DNA of 64,000 bases from Humulus lupulus (taxonomy: Eukaryota > Streptophyta > Magnoliopsida > Rosales > Cannabaceae). Shown here piece after piece: positions 11,740 through 23,104 of the stretch (positions within the stretch are counted from its first letter, which is position 1; each line of letters opens with the position of its first letter). The position numbers and the translations under genes were made by a program. The stretch lies in NCBI RefSeq assembly GCF_963169125.1, contig NC_084799.1, positions 64,278,643 through 64,342,642 of the forward strand, given 5' to 3'. The notes below the pieces were generated by a model. It did no database searches. It was not told the DNA's origin and saw only the letters and a program-made list of their open reading frames with translations.

Positions 11740-12480
11740 ACAATTCTTCTTAAAGAATTGGCTTGTGTTAATTTTACTTTTTACAAGTTTATGAACAAGG
11801 GTTAGTCAATCTTATGACTGATCACTTATAAGTGTAAGATCATATTTTGATCACTTGTACAAACACGATTTTCCATTTATTACGAGAAATAAAATGAACT
11901 GTGCGCAGCCAATCAATCTTGCCAACTATTGTATTTATTACAAGTATTTGCTCATACGTGTTTTGTTTTGCTATAATAATTATTTTTTATATATCTCTAT
12001 TACGAGCAGAAATGTTCGAATAGGTCTTGGTCAAGGCAAGTGACCGAGGACCCAAAGCTCCTCAATCACTTCGGGGCATATAAGGTATCTAGTAAGCAAA
12101 GCATATCAACATGTATGTAAACACACGAGCAAAATAAGTGAAAGCATGCTACAGTATTTAGAGTATTTTTCAAAATTTTGTTTAAATTTTGTTAAATCAA
12201 ACCAAAGTGCTATGCTAAGTTCGGTCATGCTAACATATGTTATAATAAGAATATTATAATCTCAAAAGAAAAACCATTTACATCGTGAGCAGTTACTGCT
12301 CGGATGTAATTTTCTGTTAATAGGAAAGCGACCTGTGCAGCAATAAAATATAAATTGTTTTGACACCACAAACCGTAGTTCGTGTGTCTTAAACTACAAG
12401 TTAAAATAAAATAAAAACAACAAAAATTATGAAGCAGGAGGGTCCTGAGGAGTTCGCTGGTCGACAGAGGCCTCAACTTT
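11740..12480. other. Tat A spacer between pol and antisense ORF
   Basis: AT-rich, no coding similarity. It separates the pol stop at 11739 from the stop of the antisense ORF at 12481, as in other Tat elements. Confidence 0.5.
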
Positions 12481-12998
12481 CTATTCAATACCATCAATGC
12501 CCGTAGCCAAGGAGATTTCAGGGGAGGCTTGTATTTTCGCTCTCTCCTCTTCTTCAAGGCGAGCAAGGCACCTGTCTATTTGAGATTGCCTTAGGCGTTT
12601 AGAGAGATAGCTGAAGTCTGCCTCGCGGTTATGCTTCCAGAACGCGTAGAAGCAATTGAAGGTGGCACCCTTATACCTCTCCAAGTTGCTCGCATTGGTC
12701 TTCTCGAGCTCTTTGACGCGCTCCTCCAACCCCTCGGTCTCTTTTCTACTAATGACCAGGTCTTCTTGGAGTTCAAAGGCTTCCTGGTAGTTAAGTTTAG
12801 AAGAATCCTTGTACTTTCTTTCATCTCAATGACCTTGGCCAAGGTTGCCTGATGCTGTTTCAACTCTTCGCCCAGCGTGGTCTTCTCCTCTAGCAGGACA
12901 TCATTTTTCTTCTCAGCTACCTCAAGTTGCTCGGAGTATTTCACCTTGGCTGCCTCAAGTTGCTCGTTATATTTTGCCTCAACCGCCCTGAGCTCCTC
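12481..12998 (-). pseudogene. Tat A antisense ORF (C-terminal part)
   Basis: Read on the minus strand, this encodes a charged coiled coil (E-Q-L-E-V-A-E-K-K-N-D-V-L-L-E-E-K) and then Y-K-G-A-T-F-N-C-F-Y-A-F-W-K-H-N followed by A-D-F-S-Y-L, a C-terminal signature I associate with the extra ORF of Tat-type elements, whose N-terminus carries the 'putative gypsy-type transposon' (Transposase_28) domain. Its function is unknown. One frameshift joins the two parts (near 12700). The N-terminal two thirds are missing, cut at 12999 by a gypsy LTR fragment. The stop is at 12481. The same protein type is seen in Tat element B at 18784-20693 and 50820-51496. Confidence 0.65.
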
Positions 12999-13299
12999 TG
13001 TAATGCCTTAGATAGCCAAGACTGTTACGCAGTGTGTTTATAAAGGTGCAAGACTTGCTAATCAAGTCATTTAATAAGAAACACGTTACTGAAATTATAA
13101 TTGAACTAGGGTTAAAAGATTTTGGTTACAAAAGTTACATTTCATATAATTTAACATTTTGTATATGGGATCCCAAAAGAAATAGAGTTTAAAAGACAGT
13201 TTACAAAAATTCTAGGTTATAAACATGTATTGGCCACTCTAAGGGAAAAATAGACATTTAGGCTTCTCCCATCCTGTATCACTCCTCGGCGTGGCGACC
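12999..13299 (-). repeat. Ty3/gypsy LTR fragment
   Basis: In plus-strand reading it begins TGTAATGCCTTAGATAGCC, closely matching the edge of the LTR at 53979 (TGTAACGCCTTGGATAGCC). It ends abruptly at CACTA transposase sequence, so only about 300 bp of a >2-kb LTR remain. Confidence 0.65.
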
Positions 13300-13301
13300 G
13301 A

Positions 13302-14712
13302 TCAACTAACTATGTACATGGGATTGGGAGCAAGCTTATCTTCTATGTTACCACCAAATTCATTTTCATACATACATAATGGATGTTTAGGATGTTGAAA
13401 TTGTCTATGACCCATGTACACAAATTTCTCACTATGAGTTAATCTAACACTATGTGTGTTCTCTGAACAATTAGGACATGCTTTATATCCCTTGACAAAA
13501 TTTCCAGACAAATTAACATATGTTGAAAAATCATTGATTGTCCATAGTAAAATTGCTCGCAAAGTGAAAGTTTCATCTTTTCTTGCATCATAGCATTCAA
13601 TTCCATCCCATAAAAGTTTTAAATCATCTACCAATGGTAAATACATGTCAATGTCATTTCTAGGTTGCTTATGCCCAGAGATTAATAATGATAGCATAAC
13701 AAATTGATGCTTCATGCATAACCAAGAAGGAATATTATAAATGACAAGATTGGCTGGACAACAACTATAATTACTACTCAATGTACTATAAGGATTGATA
13801 CCATCTGCTGAAAGACCTAGATGAAGATTTCTAGGGTCTGAAACTATTTTTTGATACATGTCATCAATGTTCTTCCAAGTTGGGGAATCTGCAGGGTGAC
13901 ACAATTTTCCATCCTTGATTCTCTCTTCTTCATGCCATACTAAACTCTTTGAATGTTCAGGATTGTGAAATAAACGCTTAAACCTAGGAATTGGTGGAAT
14001 ATAACATAATAACTTTTGCAGGAATCTCAGTCTTCATCTCTTTTCCATTATCATTCAACTTCCATCTAGAACACTTAAGCACATGGCAGTTACTAGCCTC
14101 ATCAAACTCATTCCTAAACAAAATGCAATCATTTGGGCATGCATGTATCTTTTCGTACCCCATGCCTAATGATCGAATTGTCTTCTTTGCCTCATAATTA
14201 CTACTAGGGATATTATTATCATTTGGAAATACCTCTCTCATGTAAGAAAGTAATTGAGAAAACCCATTGTCACTCCATCCATTTTGAGCTTTTAAATTAT
14301 AAATCTTAACCAAGAATGACATTTTGGTAACATTAGATCCAAGATAAATGATTTTTTTCTGATTCCTCAATTATTTTTATAAATTCATCCAGATGGTTTG
14401 CGAAATTTTCTTCCACAGTAGATGCCATATCGATATGAAAATTGTCAGTCGATGCATGCTCTTTGCTAGCTCTTTTGGAAAATGTGGGTTGACACACAAT
14501 CTTACCATGCCATATCCATTTTTGGTAAGAATGATCTATCCCATTTATATATAAATGTCCTCTTACATCTACATCCTTTATTTTTTAAAAATTTCCAAAT
14601 TTCACACAAGGGCAAGATATCATATTAGGGTCTTCTCCATTCTCTATGGCAAACTTTATGAAATATTCAACCCCCTCTTCGTATTCTATGGACAATCTAT
14701 TTTTTTTTTCAT
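13302..14712 (-). pseudogene. CACTA (En/Spm) TNP2-type transposase fragment
   Basis: TNP2 is the transposase of plant CACTA DNA transposons. Minus-strand reading starts near 14712 with M-D and an N-terminal transposase-associated domain (E-Y-E-E-G-V-E-Y-F, then C-P-C-V-K-F near 14600). At 14370-13984 follow the L-L-S-Y-M-R-E-V-F-P segment and the conserved Y-E-K-I-H-A-C-P-N-D-C block. At 13904-13302 lies the Transposase_21 core with L-S-A-D-G-I-N-P-Y, N-I-P-S-W-L-C-M-K and N-D-I-D-M-Y-L. Frames are shifted and interrupted, and the C-terminal half is absent at 13301, where gypsy LTR sequence begins. No terminal inverted repeat starting CACTA was seen nearby. Confidence 0.85.
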
Positions 14713-14893
14713 TCATTCTCTATCCATCTCTAACTAAAATCACCTAAAACAATTGAGGAGTATTATAGGTAAGCATATGGTCATACTAACCATATTTTTA
14801 AACATATTATTCAGTTTTAGTAACTAGGAATTGAAAATCATCTACGAGGTTAAAAAAAAAAATTGAGCAGATTTTCCCCTATTTCTACGTACT
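14713..14893. other. Upstream flank of CACTA remnant
   Basis: AT-rich flank on the 5' side of the transposase remnant; nothing further recognised. Confidence 0.4.
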
Positions 14894-15720
14894 TGTAACA
14901 CCCAACATTTTCATAATACATTTTTGATATAAATCAGAGTTTTCGATACATAAAATTACAAGTTTACAAATTTAAGAAATAGTAATGGAAAAATAGTGTT
15001 TAAAACATGATTTTATGTTATTAATGAGATTAAAGAGAGAGAGTTGAGTAGTAAAGTATTGGACCCAAATGATATATAATTTTAATTGGAGATTTTTATA
15101 AAATTAAGAAAGTTTTGCCAAAGGGCTTATTTAAAAAGAATTTTAATATTTTGGGTTCAAATGTAATTTCAAGAAAATAAATAAATATAAAAAGCCTTCA
15201 GCCTTATTTTTCCCGTAGCCTCTCTCTTTCCTTAAAAAATTTCTTTTCTTTCTCTCTCATTCTCTTCCTCTTTCTTTCTCTCCTTTTCCTCTTTGTGTGC
15301 TACTGTTGCCGACGACGGAAAACCACTTTCCAACCGCCACATATAAACACGTGCCTGACTAGAATGTGCAAAATCCTCCAAACTATCGACCACATGGAAA
15401 TCTAGAACTCACTCGCCGGTTAAGCACATCAATCGATCGATTTAAGTACGGCCACCATGCGACTTCAAAGTTGTGATTTGTCCACCTCAAGCATCCGTTA
15501 GCTGTTGCGTCACCAAATTCATCTTCCTCGTGTTATGGGCTTTAAAACCCAATAACTTGTTCCCACTTCTACCATAATTGGGTGGTGGACCCACCATGAG
15601 CCACTGCGATCCATTGTTGACCAATGGTCAAAACTTAGTTTTTGAGGTTCCGGAGTTTGTTTTGAGCTTCAAAAATCATCGTTTAACTTGTTTTGAAACC
15701 CCGATCATTGTGGTATAATT
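14894..15720 (+). repeat. Probable gypsy LTR, 5' part
   Basis: Starts TGTAACACCC, has a TATA-like box (TATAAAAA) at 15186-15193, then a CT-rich leader as in other gypsy LTRs here. The 3' edge is not found, so the length is uncertain. Confidence 0.5.
15186..15193 (+). promoter_or_regulatory. LTR TATA-like box
   Basis: TATAAAAA about 290 bp from the LTR start, followed by a pyrimidine-rich leader. Confidence 0.4.
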
Positions 15721-16494
15721 TCTTTGACCAATATATTGTGATTTAATTATGATTAATTAGAGTAATTGTTATTAGGTGTAACTATAGTATATATATTTAT
15801 ATATTCTTGATGCACTGAATATTTTCTATAATTATACAGACTGTTTGGGATTATATGTACGTTGTTTTTCGTCAACTTAATTATGTAGAGCAATAAACAA
15901 TTAACCAGGAAGAAAATAAGAAATAAGAGATTTTTAACGTGGTTCAGCAGTTATAATTTGCCTACGTCCAGGAGTCATTGTTATTATGAACTCTGCGTGA
16001 AAGCTTCAAGCAAAAGCAATTTCACAGAGTCTTTCTCAATACAAGATTATCCTCCTCTACAAATGTCCTGATCCAGGCTATTCATAGACTTGGTTACAAG
16101 AATATCCTCCTCTAATTTAGGGAAGTTACAACATATATTCCAATTCAAAATAAATAATTGAATAATCAGAATAACACAACTTTAAATGGATTAAAATAAA
16201 GTTTCCATAAAATTAGGGATTTGACACACGATCTTAACTAATCCCAAAGGAATAGGGATTCTCTAACAACTTTTCTGTGTGGTAAACGCGTGATCGAGCT
16301 TGAACATTGCTTCAATGCACTTTTGAGATCACTCATAGCCTTGAGCAAATCATTCAAGTTGTCGTCTCCTCCTCACTCGACCGAGCTCATCCCTTGGAGA
16401 AGGTTAATGTTTTTGAGTCTGCAACTCTGCTCGAGCGCTGATAGCAGATCTGGAACCATTTGAAAATTTGTACATGGGTACTGCTAACGCTTGT
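15721..16494. other. Unclassified repeat debris
   Basis: No coding potential. The phrase AACGTGGTTCAGCAGT followed by CCTACGTCCAGGAGT near 15938-15975 is of a kind common in plant LTR repeats. GATCTGGAACCATTTG near 16447 could be a badly decayed minus-strand tRNA-Met primer site. Both are weak, and the element type is not determined. Confidence 0.3.
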
Positions 16495-17757
16495 TGATGG
16501 ACCCAAAATGGGTATGTTTTAAATATTTAAAACTCGCAAGTGCACGAATCGTATATGGAGTATAGTGTTCATGTAAACACGAGGTTGAACCCAAAGGAAT
16601 TGACTAAAATAAAAAAGAAACTTATTTTAAACCAACATTAATAAACTCTAACCTAGCTCCAAAGATTGGTGATGGGATATTGTGACAAGAAAATCAAATA
16701 AAGGAAATAATAAAGAAATTAAAGACAAGATATATAACTAAATAAATAATTGTAAACAAGATGGTAGGATAAAGATTATTAACTCACAACTAGAATAGAA
16801 ATTACAAAATAAAGAGAATACATACTTGAAAAATGCTCTTGAAAAATACTAAAATGGAGGGGAGAATGGTAGAAAAGATGATGGTAACAAAAAATTAAGC
16901 ACCCCAAAAATGGTCTTGAAATTACATATTTATAGCCAAAATGAGAGTATTAAAATATTCAAATTAAATTAATTAAATTGATTAAATTAATTAAATAAAG
17001 TAAAATGGCATGTAGAGGTAAATTATAGGGTGTAATGATGATTTTGTGGTGAAATATGTAGGAAAGTTGGGTAAAAATGTGGCTTTTGGACATTGGGACA
17101 AGGGGAGATTGTTGGGCTCAAGAGAGGATGAGGGAGTTGGGTTTGGTGGTTGTTGGCAGCTGGGCTGGTGGCGTCGTGGGCCTGTGTAAGGAGAAGGGGA
17201 GTTGCGGATTGGGCTTGGGCTGAATGGAGGTTGGCTGGCTTAGGAGGTGGGGTAGGCGCATGGGCCGCAAGATGGGCCGTGGAGGCTATGAGCGGCTGAG
17301 CTTCTTTTCCCTCTAAAAAATTCCATATTTTTCTTCATTTCTTCTAGTTTTAGTTCTTTTCCTTTCCTTCATTTTTCTTGTTTTTTCAAGAGCCCAAAAA
17401 TACAACATATACCCTATAAAATAAACATAAATTAAATTAAAACTAAATATTTTCAATAATAAAATATACAACATAAGTTTCATGAAAATACTAATTAAAA
17501 CTTAATCTACTTTAACATTTAAGCTCAATAAAAGTGCAATTTTTTTACTTCTAACTCAACAATACTAATTTCAAATAATTAAACTACAACATATTACAAT
17601 AAAATATCTATAAGGACATATAAAAATCTAAAAAATTACAACAAGACTAATAAATTCAAAATTACTTAATAATTTAATAAATTACTTAAAATCTCAAGAA
17701 CTAAGCAACAATTAGAATAAAAATGTGGTAAAATAACTCTATTTTGTAGAGTTATCA
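16495..17757 (-). mobile_element. Solo LTR with TSD CTTGT
   Basis: On the minus strand it starts TGATAACTCTACAAAATAG and ends GGGTCCATCA. Flanks 16490-16494 and 17758-17762 are both CTTGT, a perfect 5-bp target duplication. It is a shorter, opposite-oriented relative of the solo LTR at 57236-59098: 1,263 bp versus 1,863 bp, apparently missing part of the segment downstream of the promoter. It has no internal region, so it is the product of LTR-LTR recombination. Confidence 0.9.
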
Positions 17758-17762
17758 CTTGT

Positions 17763-18783
17763 TAATCCCGAGCTTACTCTTTACGAGCCTACATTTCGAG
17801 TATATTTATTTAATTTCAAAATTTGGGGGTAATATTTTGCCCTCAGAAAAGTGTTAGTTCGAATCCTATGAGAAGGAAACTTTTGAACTCTTACTTTTGA
17901 AAAAACTGCCCACCTACAATACTTGAGTGTGGACACATGTCCTTAGGGGATTGCATACTAAGAGTACTCGAGTACTCTTTTCTCTGAATGCTTCCTTTCC
18001 TATTCCCCTTTTTGCCGCCAACTTCCGAAATCAATCACAGTCCGTTGGATCACAATCCGATCCTCTTCAAGGATTTAGCTCAATTTCCCAATGCCAACTT
18101 TTCACCTAATTTCACCTATTTAAATTCCCACTCTTTTCCTCCATCTTCACTTTTACTCTCCTATCTTTCATAAAAGAATTACGAACTAGAGTTCCAAATC
18201 CTCGCACGTTCTCCAATTCAGAAAAACAAAGCACCCTTCAATCGTTTGGTTCCACATGATCATTCCTGCCTCCGATCTTCTCATTTCCACGATCGACTTT
18301 GTGTAAGTTTTTTTTTTTGTAATATTCTTTTAGTTTTCATGCATGATCAATTTTTCTTGGTTCTTGTGGTATTTTTGAAGTCTTCTCTATAAAAATGGAC
18401 TTTTTGATTTGCGTGGATGAGTATTTGAAGTGAATAAAGATCTGTTTGGGCAAAAAATTTGGTAAAAATTTGAAAAAATCTCACATTTTTAGGTTATGGG
18501 GAAATAGGTTATAGGTTTTGTGTAGTGTAAGAAAGAAGGTTTTGAATTAGGGTTTTAACGCACGTAGCCTGATGATATCTCCTTTTTCGGTAACTGCCCA
18601 TTTCTTCTTAGAAATTCGGGATACCCCAAACTGGAAGTAACCACCCTACTCTCTCGTGGATTCACTCTCGATGCCCCAAAATTTTAATAGCTCAGTTATG
18701 GAATTCGAGTCAGTCTCGCTATTTCAAGCCTTCAGGCTCGATTAATGTGATCTTGTTATCTCGAGCTTGCAATCTCGTACCAT
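17763..18783 (+). other. Presumed leader of Tat B antisense ORF
   Basis: Non-coding. Contains a CT- and CA-rich, leader-like tract (about 17975-18300) ending in TTTGTGTAAGTTTTTTTTTT near 18298-18317, which looks like a splice donor followed by a T-rich intron. This would suit the spliced leader of the extra ORF; this is inference. Confidence 0.35.
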
Positions 18784-20693
18784 CCACCTTCTCCTCAAGC
18801 TGAATCTCCCTTCACTCGAAACCAACGCTTGATCTGGGAGCACGAGGAACGTCTCCACCGAGAAGACATTCGAGCACACTTTCGGCGTCAAATCATTGAG
18901 GTCGAAGAAGGGAAATGAAGGATATTACGATTTTCCGCATACCCATATTCGGACCCCGAAATCTGTCCAATCCCTTTAGATCCACACCAAAAAGTCACCA
19001 TAGCCTATGCCCCCATATCAACTTTCCTCAAATTCATGGCTAGCTCATCGAGCCAACATCCTTAAAACACCCCTCATATCTATTCTATCCCCACTCTAAA
19101 AGGTGAGTTCTTCAAGGAAAATTTGTATAAGAGTACCGTTCGCACCACAGGACAGATATAAGTTATATTGTCTGGTCACAGCTTAAAGTTGTCCGGGGAG
19201 CTCATTTGTCATGATCCTAAAGCTGATGAAAGAGGCTACTATGCTCCAAGTGAGGATGAGCCCAAGAGAAAGGTTAAGCTCGCAGTGTGGAGTCACGAGC
19301 ATATGCTTACTGGGGAACTCTTGCCCCTGAATGCATTTTTTAGGGTGTTTTTTGACTACGTTGGTATAGCCCCCTTCCAACTCCAAACCAACTACTATAG
19401 GGTTCTAGCGGTACTGAAGTCGTTGTACCATGAGATGAAATGGGAAGACCCCTCCCCATACGAGATTCTATACCTCTTCTATCTAAAGAGTTACCCCACA
19501 CGGGCAAGAGGGGGAGACATATTCTATTATCTCTCCAGTTGGCCTCGGAAAAAGTGGTTGTTCGAGCATATCCCCAACCATCCTCCTAACTTCATGAGAC
19601 TATTCTTCTGGACTAGCGGCTTGGCAGAATCCAAATTTCTCTCATTCCATCGACCTCATTTTTTTTTGTCCTCAAACAATTTTTACTTCCTTTACTTTTG
19701 AAGGTCGAATACTCACACCTTTTTGTCTTTTTTAGCTAACTACGATCACCCAAAACCAGCTTAGGACATGACTGAGCAAAGGGAAAGAATGTTGTAGCTC
19801 CTTTACGGCCAACAATATCTCCTCTACCTCTTACACGAGGGAAAACTGCACCTCTGCAAGCTCATTGGTGAGAACGAGTCCACCGACAACGATTCCATCC
19901 ATAAGTATGCTCGATGGGAGGACGTCCCTCTACGTCGCCCTCCTCATCCTTCGAAGAAAAAGACGGATTCAAGCGTAATGCTAGCGAAGCCTTCTAGGTC
20001 AGGTAGCAAGCCCCAAGACGAAGCGTCCCCAAGCTCGTCTAGAGGTAAAGTTATGTTGGATATGTCCATGTGGTCCCCAACCCTCTTAAAATACAAGCCC
20101 AATGTCCATGTTCTCTTTAAAAATTCCCAAAATAACTTTTTTACTTGGTCAGGTGTAGACTTTAGAATTCATAGGTACGATAGCTAGCTAGGTAAATTTC
20201 AAACCATATATAGTTTGAATGACGTGTGGGAAGGGATAGCGATTCAATACAGAACAAACGACTATAGTAATTTGTCCAGGTTATCCCCCACCTATCGAGA
20301 GGGTACTCCCTTAGAATCTTTAAAAGATAAGGGAATTTCTTGTTCCCCAAGCTTAAGCTCGAAAGAATCTTCTAGTTAGGTTTCCATACTAACTGTTCTT
20401 GATCTCGTTGCAATAACCAGTTATTAATAAAAATTTTCTTGTTTTTAGGTGATATGGACTCAGACCTAGACAACATCCTCAGGAAGCCCTCGAAGGCTCG
20501 TGGCAGGAAGCGGGGCCGCGTAACTTCGAAGAAGGACACTCCTCCCCCTAAGGTCACAAGGGTTACTGAGGACCCTCATTTGGCGACCTTAAAGGCTGCC
20601 CCCAGCAAACCAAAGACCAAGACTCCTCCTCCACTCCCCCCCCCCCCCAAGTAAAGTCCTTATTAGGGATAAAGGTAAAAAAATTGTGGGGCA
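18784..20693 (+). pseudogene. Tat B antisense ORF, N-terminal and middle part (Transposase_28 domain)
   Basis: This is the extra ORF of a Tat element, on the strand opposite to pol; its function is unknown. An Arg/Glu-rich stretch is readable at about 18784-18917. The best part, 19168-19701, holds the 'putative gypsy-type transposon' domain: L-P-L-N-A-F-F-R-V-F-F-D-Y-V-G-I-A-P-F-Q-L, then N-Y-Y-R-V-L-A and P-S-P-Y-E-I. A second stretch (19735-20044) ends at a donor GTAAAG, and the next exon begins after TTTTTAG at 20448, giving a plausible intron at 20045-20448. The last exon is Lys/Pro-rich. A run of 13 C at 20636-20648 throws it out of frame. After a one-base shift the frame reads on across the Cop-A insertion into 50820. 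Confidence 0.65.
20045..20448 (+). other. Probable intron in Tat B antisense ORF
   Basis: Exon AGAG then GTAAAG donor; acceptor TTTTTAG at 20442-20448; the interior is AT-rich with stops, while both flanks are codon-like and hydrophilic. Confidence 0.5.
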
Positions 20694-20698
20694 CAAGC
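20694..20698. repeat. TSD CAAGC, left copy (Cop-A)
   Basis: CAAGC here and at 50815-50819 flank the Cop-A copia element exactly. Confidence 0.92.
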
Positions 20699-20825
20699 TG
20701 TTGAGATTGGTTAAATATAATGTTTAAGATGTTTACACGTTGAAGTGCAAAACACTTAACAGTTTTCACTTAAAGAGAAGTGAAAACATGAGATTGTGTA
20801 GAAGACATCTAAAAGTGACTTTTGT
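20699..20825 (+). repeat. Cop-A 5' LTR, first 127 bp
   Basis: Starts TGTTGAGATTGG, preceded by TSD CAAGC. Differs from the corresponding start of the 3' LTR (49822 onward) at about 9 of 127 positions by eye. It ends where the copied block begins, with shared GGGTC microhomology. Confidence 0.85.
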
Positions 20826-22755
20826 GGGGTCCCAAAAACGCCCAGGGGTAAAATAGTAAAAATTCCTAGAATTCCCTCTTGATCTCACTAACTCCCTATA
20901 TATCATCAAATAATCATTCCCATTACCGAATATCTCGGTAATGTACTAAATACCCAATATACCCCTTGACTTACTCCGAGCCAAGTATGGGTCCCGTTGT
21001 GACTTTCCCACTAGCTTGCTCCCTAGGATCATCTTGTGCCGAGTAACCCAAACATATTCACATAGTAATGTAGTACGACACACATACCACATATATGTCA
21101 AATGTACCCATAACAGGCCAAATTTTGAAAATTGCCCAATTAAACAGAAATGGGCTCACATGCATATTTAATACACCTAAACATGCATATCAATTCATAT
21201 TATACTATAACTCAAATAATCACATAACGATGCACATAAATATCATATAATCACACAATTCCATAATTTCCATCCTGCCCCCCTAATCAAGGCCTTAAGT
21301 CTTATTAGGAAATTTGAGACGTTACAAGTATAGACATATAAGTCTAAGACATGAGTATGTGAGACAATTAATTCAAGGAGGAATCATATCGATCTCATAA
21401 ATAAAGACAAGTGACAACTTAATGGATTCATTTACAAAACCTCTTACGAAGAGATTAGTAAGTTCTACTTCAAAAAGGGGTGAGACTAAAACTCCTAGAA
21501 TAATATATTCACCAATGATATCAGCCCAACTCCAAACTTGTGAACATCAAGGGCAAGAGTTCATTGGGTATGAACAAGTTATTAGGTGAATAGTTACAAT
21601 GCTAACAAAGTTATGAGTTCCATCCAAGGATGGTTAGTGTTGGTTACTACCGAGTGAGGGTTAAGCCTAAGTATTTTAATGAAGTTCAGTTGTGTGCAAC
21701 AATAATTTCTAAAGGTAGCAAAGATGTTGTAAAAAATTCACCCATGTAAACTTAGAGGTGGAGCCGCCTTTCATGGGAGTTGGAGTTTCTCCCTGGAAAG
21801 TTCATAAAATAGATGAGCACATGACCATATGAGGGCTAAGTGAGAAAAGTGGAAAAAATGAATGGTCAAGTGGAGGTATGTGTGGTGTTACCAGTTTTAT
21901 CATTAAGAAGTACTTGGTTCATTCTTTAAGACACCAATGACTTCGATAAGGCTTTGTAATACTTTCACTAAGATAAAGTTCAAATCGAAAGGTACTTTAT
22001 TTTATGCACCAAAACTATTAAGCTAAGAAGTGAGGATTCTATTTAACCAAGTGGGGAATGTTGAGATTGGTTAAATATAATGGTTAAGATGTTTACACGT
22101 TGAGGTGCAAAACACTAAATGGTTTTCACTTAATGAGAAGTTAATACATGAGATTGTGTAGAAGGCATCTAAAAGTGACTTTTGTGGGTCTAAAGTGATA
22201 CAATGAGGTATCCAAACATTCCCAAAAAGTTTGGTAGTATTTGGAGAATTTTTAGGGCCATTGGAAGGGTCCAAAGTCAAAGAGTGTAGCAATACGTCAC
22301 CTACTAGCAGGTGATGAATCGCCTGACAGGCGATATATCGCCTACATGCAGACGATACATTGCCTGGGTTGTATTTTAGGGTCATACAGTTTACGTAAAA
22401 TACTCCAAATGTTGTGTTTTAAATGCTCTAATCCTATTAGTTAGACTAATGATGATGCCTACACTATACATATATGGGTTATTAGAGTTGAAAAGCCTTG
22501 ATTACAGTTTCCAACTCTCTCTCTCTCTCTCTCTCTAAACTCCTTCTCTCTCTAGTTTTCTAAGACCAAAGCTTTCTCCATGAAACTCATCAAGCATTGC
22601 TTGACTTGCATGAGTTTCACGGTTTGCTCAATCCCAAATCTCATTCTACTTAGTTGAAGCTTGAAGCAATTGGGAAGGCTTGTAATAGAGATTTTGGACA
22701 ATAATATACATATTGTGTATAAGCCTTAGAAGTTCTCCAAGTTTGAAGATTCAAG
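20826..22755 (+). repeat. 1,930-bp recent duplicate of 48589-50518
   Basis: Compared line by line at a constant offset of 27,763 bases, the two segments show no gap and a single difference (T at 22231, G at 49994). The block holds the end of the nested minus-strand gypsy LTR (20826-21326), a copy of TSD AGTAT (21327-21331), the Cop-A RNase H tail, the polypurine tract and the first 697 bp of the Cop-A 3' LTR (22059-22755). It sits inside the Cop-A 5' LTR, whose two halves (20699-20825 and 22756-23052) are 7-9% different from the 3' LTR. Confidence 0.93.
22328..22343. repeat. 16-bp palindrome AGGCGATATATCGCCT in copia LTR
   Basis: Perfect palindrome in the U3 part of the Cop-A LTR, repeated at 50091-50106. 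Flanked by degenerate copies (ATCGCCTG before it, GACGATACATTGCC after it). Confidence 0.9.
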
Positions 22756-23052
22756 CTGATCAATACAAAGATTGTCTCTCTCTAACCCTAATCTTGTATT
22801 TTGTCATTCTATTATGTTTTTCATTGTTGGTATAGATGATTAAATGTATCTAAGTTCATCTTATCATCATTTAATCATTTAGTTTCTTATATTAAAGATT
22901 AACATTCATATCATGAACATGTTTCTTTGATTATCAAGAATTGCACTCATACTTTAAATTTGGATCTTGATTAACATCTAGGGTTTGAAATATTGCAGTA
23001 TTATCATTATTCATTGTTGATTTGCAAAGAGTAAAGCCATATATTTCCAACA
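22756..23052 (+). repeat. Cop-A 5' LTR, last 297 bp
   Basis: Matches 50519-50814 with roughly 25 differences plus a short gap. Ends TTCCAACA before the internal region. No clear primer-binding site follows; the ATCAAAATCTCT that comes next could be a decayed one. Confidence 0.85.
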
Positions 23053-23104
23053 ATCAAAATCTCTATTTATAATTACTTTCATTTTGTGTTTTGCATAATC
23101 AACA

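Larger units (their letters stand above)
4883..12998 (+). mobile_element. Tat-lineage Ty3/gypsy retrotransposon A (degenerate)
   Basis: Order on the plus strand: LTR-like sequence with TATA box, candidate primer site, gag, protease, RT, RNase H, integrase, spacer, and an ORF on the opposite strand. This order, a second archaeal-like RNase H carrying a DGSSN motif, and the antisense extra ORF are marks of the Tat/Retand/Grande group of plant gypsy elements. The right end and 3' LTR are missing: the antisense ORF is cut at 12999 by a gypsy LTR fragment followed by CACTA sequence. Every gene contains stops, so the copy is inactive. Confidence 0.85.

Noticed and set aside
13302..14712. Functional host gene encoding a transposase-derived protein
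   Set aside because: Frameshifts, stops and loss of the C-terminal half indicate a dead CACTA fragment rather than a domesticated gene.
16441..16470. Minus-strand tRNA-Met primer site
   Set aside because: Only a loose resemblance with several mismatches; no LTR edge could be placed beside it.
22071..22385. Minus-strand open frame, found again at 49834-50148
   Set aside because: It is antisense to the Cop-A LTR; its perfect conservation is due to the recent 1.93-kb copy, not to coding constraint.
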